DNA of 7,994 nucleotides from an uncultured Eubacteriales bacterium (GCA_902493665.1 CABUQL010000047.1:1-7994); one strand, 5' to 3'. Shown: positions 1-6,487, counted from the first letter of the stretch. Translations and numbers: made by a program. Notes: a model not told the origin generated them from the sequence alone.

Positions 1-894
1 AAGTACAAGCTCTTTGAGGCTTGTGCAAAGACAAAATGCGTCGCTGCCGATTGTCTGAAGATTCCTCGGAAGCGTAAGTTCTTTAAGGCTTTTGCATCCG
101 TAAAACATTCTTTCGCCGATTTGCGTAAGATTTTTCGGTAAGTTTATATATTCAAGATTTTTGCATCCCGAAAAAACACCGTCACTTGAGTTTTTTAAAC
201 TTCCGCACTCTATTTTTTTAACGTTTTCGCTCATTTTTACCGATTTTAAATTTGAGCATTTCGCAAACGACGCAGGGCCGATATAGTTTAAACTGTCCGG
301 CAATATAATGCGCTCAAGCGAAACGCATCCGTAAAATGCATTGTTGTATATTGAAACAACGCCGTCTTTGATGTGTATTCCTTCAAGATTTTTGCAGTAT
401 TTAAACATATCCTCAGATATTGACGAAACGGAGTCGGGGACGGTTATTCTTTTAATACCTGAACCTGAAAAAGCACCGCGTCCGATATAAGAAACGCTTT
501 CGCTGAAGGATATGCTTTCAATTCCGGATTTAAAAAATGCGTAGTCGCCGATTCTGGCAGCATTTTTGCCGATTTTCACGCTTTTTAGGTTTTTGCAGTG
601 CGAAAAAGCGCCTTCGCCGACGGATAAAACAGAATTTGGAATTTTTGCGGTTTTGATTTTCGTGCCGTAAAACGCATAGTTGCCGATTCTTTTTACTTCT
701 TTGCCCAAGATGTGCGAGGGAACGGATAAGTTTTCTTCATTTCCCGTGTATTTAACAATTTCACCCGTAAAAATTTTAAATTTGTATCCGTTTTCAGTTG
801 CGGTTCCGCAAAAATAATAAACAACAGCAGCTGAAATTATCAGTAAAACTGCGCAAATTAATGAGACTGTTACCGCTATTTTCTTTTTACTCAT
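1..894 (-). CDS. BspA-like leucine-rich-repeat protein, membrane-anchored (3'-partial)
   Basis: The frame is open from an ATG at 894 to the left edge, giving 298 residues with no stop, so the C-terminus is missing. Residues 1-27 are a short Lys-rich start (MSKKK) followed by one hydrophobic helix (about 6-27), which suggests a signal anchor or signal peptide. C29 has no proper lipobox. From about residue 55 the protein is built of roughly 23-residue units of the type IGxxAFxxCxxLKxVxLPxxV, for example around residues 70-75 (IGNYAF), 115-120 (IGDYAF), 137-142 and 259-264. These are LRR_5 (BspA/TpLRR family) repeats. About nine units are visible. An AAGGAG at 901-906 lies 6 bp from the ATG and a consensus promoter sits upstream. 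In this family such proteins are usually surface-exposed and involved in binding; here that is inference. Family call sure, ligand unknown. Confidence 0.9.
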   Translation of the reverse strand, partial: MSKKKIAVTVSLICAVLLIISAAVVYYFCGTATENGYKFKIFTGEIVKYTGNEENLSVPSHILGKEVKRIGNYAFYGTKIKTAKIPNSVLSVGEGAFSHCKNLKSVKIGKNAARIGDYAFFKSGIESISFSESVSYIGRGAFSGSGIKRITVPDSVSSISEDMFKYCKNLEGIHIKDGVVSIYNNAFYGCVSLERIILPDSLNYIGPASFAKCSNLKSVKMSENVKKIECGSLKNSSDGVFSGCKNLEYINLPKNLTQIGERMFYGCKSLKELTLPRNLQTIGSDAFCLCTSLKELVL

Positions 895-959
895 TTTTAT
901 CTCCTTAAACGTTACTTATGTGGCGTTTTTAAAGCAAAAAATATAATTATGATATAATT

Positions 960-987
960 ATTATAACATTATCTTAAGTTTTGTCAA
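960..987 (-). promoter_or_regulatory. Sigma-A promoter of the LRR gene (TTGACA-16-TATAAT)
   Basis: On the minus strand a perfect -35 TTGACA (982-987) is followed after 16 bp by a perfect -10 TATAAT (960-965). A TG one base upstream of the -10 makes it an extended -10. Transcription would start near 953 and leave a leader of about 58 bases before the ATG at 894. This is read directly from sequence; activity is inferred. Confidence 0.75.
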
Positions 988-1002
988 ATTATTCTTGTCA
1001 AA
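981..1002 (+). repeat. Direct repeat TTGTCAAA (two copies) in the divergent promoter
   Basis: The octamer TTGTCAAA occurs at 981-988 and 995-1002, 14 bp apart. The left copy, read on the minus strand, contains the -35 of the LRR gene; the right copy, read on the plus strand, contains the -35 of the small membrane protein gene. It may simply reflect two promoters, or be a shared regulator site. No protein in the window can be tied to it. Confidence 0.5.
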
Positions 1003-1023
1003 AATGAAAATGTATGGTATAAT
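995..1023 (+). promoter_or_regulatory. Sigma-A promoter of the small membrane protein gene (TTGTCA-17-TATAAT)
   Basis: A -35 TTGTCA (995-1000) and a perfect -10 TATAAT (1018-1023) are separated by 17 bp, with TGG directly before the -10 (extended -10). The start site should lie near 1030, about 46 bp upstream of the TTG start codon. The -35 is only 7 bp from the oppositely directed -35 of the LRR gene, so the two promoters are back to back. Confidence 0.75.
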
Positions 1024-1060
1024 GTAGGATATAAAAACTTAATGAAGTATACATATAACA

Positions 1061-1066
1061 AGGAGG
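1061..1066 (+). promoter_or_regulatory. Ribosome binding site that fixes a TTG start
   Basis: AGGAGG ends 9 bp before the TTG at 1076. There is no in-frame ATG near the N-terminus, and the next in-frame ATG (residue 30) would remove the first membrane helix. This site is the main reason for choosing the TTG start. Confidence 0.8.
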
Positions 1067-1075
1067 GAATTTCAA

Positions 1076-1450
1076 TTGAGTAAATCATTGAAAATTTGGT
1101 TGTGGACACTGATAGTATTTAGTTCTTTAAGTGCTGTCGGTGAATTTATTTTTGTAAACGGTATGCCGGGATTTTTGTATGCATGCTTAAGCATTGCGGC
1201 AATTTTCGGTCTTGCGCAGATTTTTAAAATGAGAATTGAAGGCGCATATGCATTTTTGATAATCAGAATAATTGAAACGATTGCAACTGTTATATTCTTA
1301 ACCGTAAATTCAATTCTTGCAACAAGCGCAAAAGCACTTATTGCAGATATGAATGCAATGGGATTAAGCTTTAGCGTTTTGTGTATCGTTTTGATGGTTG
1401 TAAGACTTATAACACCCGTAATTACAGTTCTTTGGTGCAGAAAAGCGTAA
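1076..1450 (+). CDS. Small four-helix membrane protein of unknown function
   Basis: 124 residues, starting at TTG with a strong AGGAGG and a consensus promoter. I do not recognise the family. Hydrophobic stretches at about residues 7-27, 31-50, 57-82 and 98-120 suggest four transmembrane helices. The connecting segments are short, with few charges (K51, R53, E56 in the second loop; K86 and D91 in the third). The C-terminus ends in a short basic CRKA. There is no signal peptide cleavage site, no enzyme motif and no cysteine pair motif. It is a single-gene unit: divergent from the LRR gene, convergent with the acyl-CoA synthetase gene, and followed by its own terminator. A longer open frame on the opposite strand (1072-1563) lacks a ribosome binding site and is taken as its shadow. 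The gene is well supported; its role is unknown. Confidence 0.8.
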   Translation: MSKSLKIWLWTLIVFSSLSAVGEFIFVNGMPGFLYACLSIAAIFGLAQIFKMRIEGAYAFLIIRIIETIATVIFLTVNSILATSAKALIADMNAMGLSFSVLCIVLMVVRLITPVITVLWCRKA

Positions 1451-1477
1451 AAATCAACAAACTTATTAATCATAAAA

Positions 1478-1513
1478 AAGAGGACGCAAATGTGATTTGC
1501 GTTTTCTTTTTTT
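1478..1513 (+). terminator. Rho-independent terminator after the small membrane protein gene
   Basis: The arms ACGCAAAT (1484-1491) and ATTTGCGT (1495-1502) form a perfect 8-bp stem with a GTG loop, followed by a T-rich run (TTTCTTTTTTT, 1503-1513). The A/G-rich stretch before the stem can pair with the T run and extend the stem, so it may also act weakly in the other direction. Confidence 0.85.
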
Positions 1514-1528
1514 ATTGATTTTATGCGT

Positions 1529-1570
1529 AAAAAAGCTATGGCAAAATGATTATAATTTGCCATAGCTTTT
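1529..1570 (-). terminator. Rho-independent terminator after the acyl-CoA synthetase gene
   Basis: A perfect 15-bp stem is formed by 1531-1545 and 1556-1570 around a 10-base AT loop; the core is GCTATGGCAAA. On the minus strand it is followed by six T residues (complement of 1529-1534). It begins 16 bp beyond the stop codon of the synthetase gene. Together with the hairpin at 1478-1513 it insulates the two convergent genes. Confidence 0.85.
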
Positions 1571-1585
1571 GTAATTATTTTATAA

Positions 1586-3259
1586 TTATTGTTTTTTACT
1601 GTCTTTGTTTCTTAATTCAACACGTCTTATTTTTCCGCTGATTGTTTTCGGAAGTTCATCAACAAACTCAACTATACGCGGATATTTGTAAGGTGCGGTT
1701 GTTTTCTTAACGTGATTCTGAAGCTCTTTTTTAAGCTCTTCGGACGGCTCATAACCTTTTGCAAGAACGATTGTTGCTTTAACAATCTGACCTCTTATTT
1801 CGTCGGGGACAGCCGTTATAGCAGTTTCAAAAACTGCGGGATGTTCCATAAGAGCACTTTCGACTTCAAAAGGTCCTATGCGGTATCCCGAGCTTTTTAT
1901 AACATCGTCAACACGTCCGACATACCAGTAAAAATCGTTCTCGTCGCACCAGGCAATATCGCCTGTGTGATAGTATTTTCCGTCTTTAACCTCAGCCGTT
2001 TTTTCGTCATCGTAAAGATAACAGTTGAAAACGCCTATCGGTTTTCCTTCAGAAATATCAAAAACTATTTCGCCCGACTGACCGGGATCGCAAACTTCGC
2101 CGTTTTCATTGAGAAGACATGCTTTGTAGTACGGCGACGGTTTACCCATCGAACCGGGATTCGGTTCCTCCCAGCAATACGTTGCAAGCGAAAGACACGA
2201 TTCTGTCTGTCCGAATCCTTCATAAAGCTTTTGTCCGGTTATTTCATAAAATTTATTGTAAACTTCTGCGTTAAGCGCTTCTCCCGCCGTTGTGCAGTGT
2301 GTAAGAGATGACAAGTCAAATTTTGAAAGGTCAGCCTTTATAAAGAAACGGTATATTGTCGGGGGCGCACAGAAAGTTGTTATTTTGTGCTTTTCTATCA
2401 TATGAAGAAGGTCTGTAGGCTGGAATTTGTCACTGTAATCGTATACAAATATTCCCGTTCCGGCTATCATCTGTCCGTAAAGTTTGCCCCAAACGGCTTT
2501 TCCCCAGCCGGTGTCGGCAACGGTAAGATGCAGACCGTCATCAATAACCTTGTGCCAGTATTTGGCGGTAGGTATATGACCGAGCGGATAGTCAAATGTA
2601 TGGCACACCATTTTCGGATTTCCCGTCGTGCCCGATGTAAAGTAAAGAAGCATATTGTCTTCTACAGTTGTTGCTTCCTCCGCGGAAACAGGTCTTTCAA
2701 AAACGTCCGAAGCGGCGTTTATGCCTTCATCGAATGAAAGAAAATTCTTGTATGAACCGTTTACAACGCAAACGTTTTCAAGCGTTTCGCATTTGTCAAC
2801 ACTGTCTTCAATGTGTTTTGCAACAACTTCGTCTGCAACAGAAACAATAAGCTTTATTTTTGCGGCATTGCATCTGTAGATTATATCTTTTGATGTAAGA
2901 AGATGAGTTGCGGGAATAACAACCGCGCCTAATTTGTGAAGAGCTATGATACTGTACCAGAATTCATATCTTCTTTTCAAAATAAGCATTACCATGTCAC
3001 CTTTTTTTATTCCCAGGCTCTTAAAGTAATTTGCTGTTTTGTTTGTGGCTTTTTTTAGTTCGCCGTAAGTTATAGTTTTTTCTTCGCCTTCATCGTTGCA
3101 CCATACAAGTGCAACCTTTTCGGGGCAGATTTCTGCATATTTGTCAACTACATCAAATCCGAAATTAAAATTCTTTTCGCAATGTACCTTGTAATTTTTA
3201 TAAAAATCTTCGTATCCAGAAAACTCAACTCTGTCTAAAAAATCTGTAAGTAAATTCAT
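1586..3259 (-). CDS. AMP-forming acyl-CoA synthetase (acetyl/medium-chain acyl-CoA ligase-like)
   Basis: 557 residues, full length for the ANL adenylating-enzyme superfamily. It should activate a carboxylic acid with ATP to the acyl-AMP and transfer it to CoA in the cytoplasm. Core motifs are all present: the phosphate loop YFTSGTTGNPK (206-216), YEGFGQTES (346-354), the ATP-ribose motif HTGD (431-434), the hinge region GRVDDVIKSSGYRIGPFEVE (448-467), and a C-terminal PKTISGKIRR (537-546) with the catalytic lysine at 543. The GYRIGPFEVE hinge and the general look resemble the medium-chain acyl-CoA synthetase (MACS) branch; the substrate cannot be read from sequence. GGAGG lies 10 bp before the ATG, in the 23-bp gap after the XRE-cupin gene, so the two are very probably cotranscribed and the regulator probably controls the ligase. 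A hairpin terminator follows. Nothing is truncated and no key residue is missing. Confidence 0.92.
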   Translation of the reverse strand: MNLLTDFLDRVEFSGYEDFYKNYKVHCEKNFNFGFDVVDKYAEICPEKVALVWCNDEGEEKTITYGELKKATNKTANYFKSLGIKKGDMVMLILKRRYEFWYSIIALHKLGAVVIPATHLLTSKDIIYRCNAAKIKLIVSVADEVVAKHIEDSVDKCETLENVCVVNGSYKNFLSFDEGINAASDVFERPVSAEEATTVEDNMLLYFTSGTTGNPKMVCHTFDYPLGHIPTAKYWHKVIDDGLHLTVADTGWGKAVWGKLYGQMIAGTGIFVYDYSDKFQPTDLLHMIEKHKITTFCAPPTIYRFFIKADLSKFDLSSLTHCTTAGEALNAEVYNKFYEITGQKLYEGFGQTESCLSLATYCWEEPNPGSMGKPSPYYKACLLNENGEVCDPGQSGEIVFDISEGKPIGVFNCYLYDDEKTAEVKDGKYYHTGDIAWCDENDFYWYVGRVDDVIKSSGYRIGPFEVESALMEHPAVFETAITAVPDEIRGQIVKATIVLAKGYEPSEELKKELQNHVKKTTAPYKYPRIVEFVDELPKTISGKIRRVELRNKDSKKQ

Positions 3260-3282
3260 CTAAAACCATCCTCCGTAAAATA

Positions 3283-3837
3283 CTAATTGAAAATGATGGC
3301 TAAAAACTTTGCTTTCTTTCCGCCCATGGCTTTCATACCGTGCGGATATTTTGAACTGAAATAAATCGAATCGCCTTCGTTTAAGATTTTCTCCTTACCG
3401 TTTATTTTCATACAGACAGTTCCTTCGAGTATGTAGTTAAATTCCTGTCCGTTATGTATATTTTCATGAACCGGTTTGCTTTCGTCAAACGGAACCTCAA
3501 CCAAAAACGGTTCGATTTTTTTGTTATGAAAGTTATAAGCCAAATTTTGATATTTGTAATGCTCGAATCTTTGAACATTGAGTCCTTTGCCGCTTCTGAC
3601 GACCTGATAGATATTCAGCTTGGGAGCGTCTCCGGATAGAATCTCAGTTAAATCTACTTTGAAAATGCCCGCCAAATCATATATTAAGCTCACAGGAATA
3701 TCCGTCGCGCCTGCCTCGTAGCCTTTGTAAGTTTCAGAATCGATATTAAGCATTTGGGCAATCGCATCAACTGAAATTTCGGATATCTCTCTGAGCTCTC
3801 TAATTCGCTGTGCAATTTTCATAATTTGCTCGTTCAT
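3283..3837 (-). CDS. XRE-family helix-turn-helix regulator with C-terminal cupin sensor
   Basis: 184 residues, the usual size for this class. Residues about 7-65 form a lambda-repressor-type (XRE) DNA-binding domain: RIRELREISEISVDAIAQML, then the NIDSETYKGYEAG recognition region, then the LIYDLAGIFKVDLTEIL helix. Residues about 108-183 form a single cupin barrel with H128 and E132 (HNGQEFNYILEG), GDSIYF (155-160) and PHG (165-167), so a metal site or small-ligand pocket is likely. Such proteins typically bind a small molecule through the cupin and control the adjacent metabolic gene. Here it is the first gene of a two-gene unit with the acyl-CoA synthetase, so control of its own operon in response to an acid or acyl-CoA is a reasonable inference. 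A purine-rich AAGGAAGGGAGT lies at 3846-3857, about 9 bp before the ATG. Confidence 0.9.
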   Translation of the reverse strand: MNEQIMKIAQRIRELREISEISVDAIAQMLNIDSETYKGYEAGATDIPVSLIYDLAGIFKVDLTEILSGDAPKLNIYQVVRSGKGLNVQRFEHYKYQNLAYNFHNKKIEPFLVEVPFDESKPVHENIHNGQEFNYILEGTVCMKINGKEKILNEGDSIYFSSKYPHGMKAMGGKKAKFLAIIFN

Positions 3838-3893
3838 TTTTTAAAACTCCCTTCCTTTTCGCATAGCTTTAGAAATCAACACTAAAATTACGC

Positions 3894-3937
3894 TTATAAT
3901 ATACAATTATTATAACCCAAAAAGAGCAACTAATAAA
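3894..3937 (-). promoter_or_regulatory. Probable promoter of the regulator-ligase unit with an AT dyad
   Basis: A perfect -10 TATAAT is seen on the minus strand at 3909-3914. At 17 bp the best -35 is a poor TTTATT (3932-3937), so activation or a different -10 is possible. The -10 is one arm of the inverted repeat TTATAAT (3894-3900) / ATTATAA (3909-3915) with an 8-bp centre, which could be an operator for the XRE-cupin protein. AT-rich dyads arise easily by chance, so both calls are tentative. Confidence 0.4.
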
Positions 3938-3950
3938 TTAAAATTTCATA

Positions 3951-3968
3951 AATCGCCAAAAATCGTCA
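3951..3968. repeat. Tandem near-repeat AATCGYCA upstream of the regulator promoter
   Basis: AATCGCCA (3951-3958) and AATCGTCA (3961-3968) are spaced exactly 10 bp apart, one helical turn. They lie about 40-50 bp upstream of the proposed -10 of the regulator-ligase unit. This arrangement suits an activator or operator site, but two short copies are weak evidence. The rest of the non-coding stretch 3838-4109 holds a TTGTT/AACAA dyad at 3989-4002 and the kinase terminator; I see no gene in it. Confidence 0.3.
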
Positions 3969-4034
3969 TTTTAACCAAAAAAGAATGCTTGTTACAAAAC
4001 AAATTTGGTATAAATAAAGGCGGATTTTTTGCAA

Positions 4035-4073
4035 ATAAAAAAGGAAGCAATTTTTTTTGGAAAATGCCCCCTT
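4035..4073 (-). terminator. Rho-independent terminator of the rsmE-membrane protein-kinase operon
   Basis: On the minus strand AAGGGGGCA (complement of 4065-4073) pairs with TGCTTCCTT (complement of 4041-4049), with two G-U pairs and an A/T-rich loop. A run of six T follows (complement of 4037-4042). It starts about 36 bp after the kinase stop codon. Confidence 0.75.
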
Positions 4074-4109
4074 AAAATATAACGTATCAAGATTTAAAAA
4101 TCTGTTAAA

Positions 4110-5129
4110 TTATCTTTGAACACGTCCGCTGCCGTCGCCGTTCATAAGGTTTTTAACTTCATTTACGCTGACTTCGTTAAAGTCGTTTTCAATAGTGTGT
4201 TTAAGTGCAGATGCAGCAACCGCAAATTCAATTGTATCCTGGTTTGAATATCCTTCGGAAAGGGCATAAATAAGGCCGCCTCCGAAACTGTCGCCGCCGC
4301 CGACTCTGTCGATGATGTGTATAAGGTAATTCTTTGAGAAGAAGTATTCACCGTCTTTGTAGAGCATTGCGGCCCAGTTGTTATCGCTTGCAGAAATGCT
4401 TCCGCGGAGTGTAATTGCAACTGTGGGAATGTTAAATCTGTCGGAAAGAGTTTTTGCAACTTCTTTGTAACCGTCGTGAGAAAGCGAACCGCCTGTGATG
4501 TCTGTGTTTGCGGCTTTGATACCGAACACTTTTTCGCAGTCTTCTTCGTTTGCGATAGCAACGTCAACGTAAGGCATAAGCTCTGCCATAACTTTTCCTG
4601 CTTTTTCGCTTGACCAAAGATTCTTTCTGAAGTTTAAGTCGCAGCTTACGGTAACGCCTGCATCTTTTGCGGCTTTTACGGCGTCAAGACAAATTTCTGC
4701 CGCACTGTCGCTAAGTGCCGGAGTTATTCCCGTAAAGTGGAACCATTTTGCGTCTTTGAAAATTTCTTTCCAGTTAAAATCGCTTCTCTGTGCGGTTGAA
4801 ATTGAAGAATATTTTCTGTCGTATATTACTTTTGAAGGACGCTGAGAAGCACCCTTTTCGCAGAAGTAAAGCCCTAATCTTTCGCCGCCGAAAGCAACGT
4901 CCGATACATCAACGTCATGAGCCTTAAGACCTCTGAGCGCTGATTTGGCGATATCATTTTCGGGAACTTTTGTTACAAATGAAGCATCTTTGCCGTAGTT
5001 TGCAAGTGAAACTGCAACGTTTGCTTCTCCGCCGCCATATGTAATTTCAAAAAGCTCCGACTGAACGAATCTTTTGTATCCGAGCGGACTGATTCTTCCC
5101 ATGATTTCTCCGAAACATACAAATTTCAT
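4110..5129 (-). CDS. kdgK: PfkB-family sugar kinase, probable 2-keto-3-deoxygluconate kinase
   Basis: 339 residues, normal for the ribokinase/PfkB family. It should phosphorylate a sugar or sugar acid with ATP; the best guess is 2-keto-3-deoxygluconate to KDG-6-phosphate, which then enters the lower Entner-Doudoroff route. The N-terminus (FGEIMGRISP) and GGGEANVAVSLANYG (32-46) form the substrate side. CDLNFRKNLW (163-172) matches the sugar-acid-contacting segment of KDG kinases. The ATP/catalytic signature DRVGGGDSFGGG is at 274-285 with the catalytic base D280. The C-terminal GDGSGRVQR tail recurs in this Firmicutes subgroup. AGGAG lies 11 bp before the ATG. It is the third gene of a unit behind rsmE and a membrane protein (38-bp gap) and is followed by a terminator. 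No KDPG aldolase or uronate-pathway gene is in the window, so the substrate is inferred from the family only; fructokinase or another PfkB activity is possible. Confidence 0.85.
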   Translation of the reverse strand: MKFVCFGEIMGRISPLGYKRFVQSELFEITYGGGEANVAVSLANYGKDASFVTKVPENDIAKSALRGLKAHDVDVSDVAFGGERLGLYFCEKGASQRPSKVIYDRKYSSISTAQRSDFNWKEIFKDAKWFHFTGITPALSDSAAEICLDAVKAAKDAGVTVSCDLNFRKNLWSSEKAGKVMAELMPYVDVAIANEEDCEKVFGIKAANTDITGGSLSHDGYKEVAKTLSDRFNIPTVAITLRGSISASDNNWAAMLYKDGEYFFSKNYLIHIIDRVGGGDSFGGGLIYALSEGYSNQDTIEFAVAASALKHTIENDFNEVSVNEVKNLMNGDGSGRVQR

Positions 5130-5167
5130 TTTAAATACAACTCCTTTTGTTTATATAAAATGTTAAT

Positions 5168-5686
5168 TTACATCCAAAGCGAAAATCCCGGAAGTCTTGA
5201 TCCTATTATAATATAAATAATTATTGCCGCCAAAACCAAAACTGCCGCTGCCGATAAAACAATTGTAACTGTTTTTTTCGAAAAATACTTCGCCGGCAAA
5301 ACAAAGCAATGAATTGCTACCGAAGCAACCCAGTATACCGCAACAAATGCAACGGTTATCCAGATTGACTGTTTGATTGTCGGAAACGGAACGCCGTGCA
5401 TCATAAAGAAGCATATTGAAAGAATTATAAAAAACAGTGAATATTCAAAACAATATACATCTTTTTTGCTTGCAACATATATAAGAGCCGCTCCGGCAAT
5501 AAAGCTTATAAGTGACATTATGAGCATAAAGTTGTATGCCGCTATAATGCTTGTAGTTGTTCCGTGAAAGTATACATTGTAAACAAACGTGATGAGCGTC
5601 AGAACCGCAAGTGCAAGTGTTGAAGTGATAAGCGCCGCATTTGAATGTTTTTCATCAATTCTGTTTGCTGCATTGGTTTTTTTCAT
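5168..5686 (-). CDS. Five-helix integral membrane protein of unknown function
   Basis: 172 residues, family not recognised. After a polar N-terminus (about 1-16, with K, N, D, E and H) come hydrophobic segments at roughly 17-39, 46-71, 80-97, 107-130 and 138-161, then a short tail. With five helices the two ends should be on opposite faces of the membrane. Basic residues cluster at KK (74-75) and KYFSKK (133-138), which by the positive-inside rule suggests these loops are cytoplasmic. No transporter, protease or kinase motif is visible. TAGGAGG lies 7 bp before the ATG, and only 17 bp separate it from the rsmE stop, so it is translated from the rsmE message; the kinase gene follows 38 bp later. 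A shorter frame at 5163-5414 is an out-of-register shadow. Real gene, unknown role. Confidence 0.82.
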   Translation of the reverse strand: MKKTNAANRIDEKHSNAALITSTLALAVLTLITFVYNVYFHGTTTSIIAAYNFMLIMSLISFIAGAALIYVASKKDVYCFEYSLFFIILSICFFMMHGVPFPTIKQSIWITVAFVAVYWVASVAIHCFVLPAKYFSKKTVTIVLSAAAVLVLAAIIIYIIIGSRLPGFSLWM

Positions 5687-5703
5687 CTATAATCCTCCTA
5701 AAA

Positions 5704-6429
5704 TTACCAATCTCCGAGTTCATACATACATGCTGCACATACCGCCGCCGCGGCTGTTTCCGTTCGGAGTATCCTCGGTCCGAGCGTGACCGGAACGATT
5801 TTGTTTTCTTTTGCAAGAATAATTTCGCTTTCGTCAAATCCGCCTTCGGGACCTATAAATACCGAAATTTTATCGGTCAAATCGTCTTTGTTTTTTAAAA
5901 TGCTTTTAAGTCCGGTTGTTTTTTCGTTTTCATACGGAATGATTTTAAGCCCTTCGGCATCCTTTGCCGCATTTTCAAACTTTGTAACCGGCATAACCTT
6001 CGGAATAATACCCCTTCCGCATTGCTTTGCGGCTTCCGAAGCTATTTTTTGCCATCGCAAAACCTTTTTGTCACCGTCTTTTATTTTTACAACGCAGTTT
6101 TTTGTTATGACGGGAACGAACTTTTCTGCTCCGAGTTCAACGCATTTCTGAATAATATAGTCCATCTTGTCCGATTTCGGCAACCCCTGATAAACCGTTA
6201 TTTTAATCGGAGCTTCGTTTAAGTTTTCTTTTGTATAATCTACATTTAAAATAACTTCGCTTTTCAAAGATGATTCTATAGTGCAAAAATAATCGGTTAA
6301 ATTGCAGCACACGACGGTTTTGTCGCCTTTATCAAGCCTTAAAACTCTTGAAATATGCGATGCATCATCGCCCGTTATCGTAATTTTTCCGTCTTTTATT
6401 GCGTTATCGTCAACAAAAAATCTTTGCAT
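5704..6429 (-). CDS. rsmE: 16S rRNA (uracil-1498-N3)-methyltransferase RsmE
   Basis: 241 residues, typical length. RsmE uses S-adenosylmethionine to methylate N3 of U1498 (E. coli numbering) in the decoding region of the assembled 30S subunit. The N-terminal MQRFFV and HISRVLRL (25-32) belong to the PUA-like RNA-binding domain. The SPOUT (trefoil-knot) domain carries KMDYIIQKCVELG (88-100), WQKIASEAAKQCGR (126-139), FIGPEGGFDESE (191-202) and LGPRILRTETAA (216-227); the last two form the cofactor knot. AGAGG lies 7 bp before the ATG and a strong promoter is 30-60 bp upstream. The common neighbours prmA and dnaJ are not adjacent; instead it heads a unit with an unknown membrane protein and a sugar kinase. 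Identification is firm. Confidence 0.96.
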   Translation of the reverse strand: MQRFFVDDNAIKDGKITITGDDASHISRVLRLDKGDKTVVCCNLTDYFCTIESSLKSEVILNVDYTKENLNEAPIKITVYQGLPKSDKMDYIIQKCVELGAEKFVPVITKNCVVKIKDGDKKVLRWQKIASEAAKQCGRGIIPKVMPVTKFENAAKDAEGLKIIPYENEKTTGLKSILKNKDDLTDKISVFIGPEGGFDESEIILAKENKIVPVTLGPRILRTETAAAAVCAACMYELGDW

Positions 6430-6458
6430 AAATTAACCTCTAAACTGCATTTTAGTTA

Positions 6459-6487
6459 ATTATATCACATTTTTTCAGCCATAACAA
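6459..6487 (-). promoter_or_regulatory. Sigma-A promoter of the rsmE operon (TTGTTA-17-TATAAT)
   Basis: On the minus strand a -35 TTGTTA (6482-6487) is followed after 17 bp by a perfect -10 TATAAT (6459-6464), preceded by TGA (extended -10). The predicted start is near 6452, leaving a leader of about 23 bases. This separates rsmE from the DUF523 gene upstream, although no clear terminator lies between them and read-through is possible. Confidence 0.75.

Noticed and set aside
1072..1563. A 163-codon open frame on the minus strand opposite the small membrane protein gene
   Set aside because: Its ATG lies inside the terminator hairpin, has no ribosome binding site, and its sequence is a hydrophobic mirror of the plus-strand gene, which has promoter, ribosome binding site and terminator.
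1712..2879. Several plus-strand open frames opposite the acyl-CoA synthetase
   Set aside because: They lack ribosome binding sites and protein-like character; the minus-strand frame has every motif of the family.
3989..4002. TTGTT-ACAA-AACAA dyad and a nearby TATAAA that might be a plus-strand promoter
   Set aside because: The spacing between TTGTTA and TATAAA is only 14 bp, and no plus-strand gene follows; the dyad is short and AT-rich.
4281..4316. Kinase signature reads GGGD rather than the textbook GAGD, as if a key residue were changed
   Set aside because: The catalytic aspartate and the glycines around it are intact, and GGGD occurs naturally in KDG-type members of the family.
4163..4567. 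A 134-codon minus-strand frame inside the kinase gene
   Set aside because: It is the kinase read in another register, rich in Ser, Thr, Lys and Gln, with no ribosome binding site.
5786..6222. Plus-strand open frames opposite rsmE
   Set aside because: They are antisense to a full-length, motif-complete RsmE and have no start signals.
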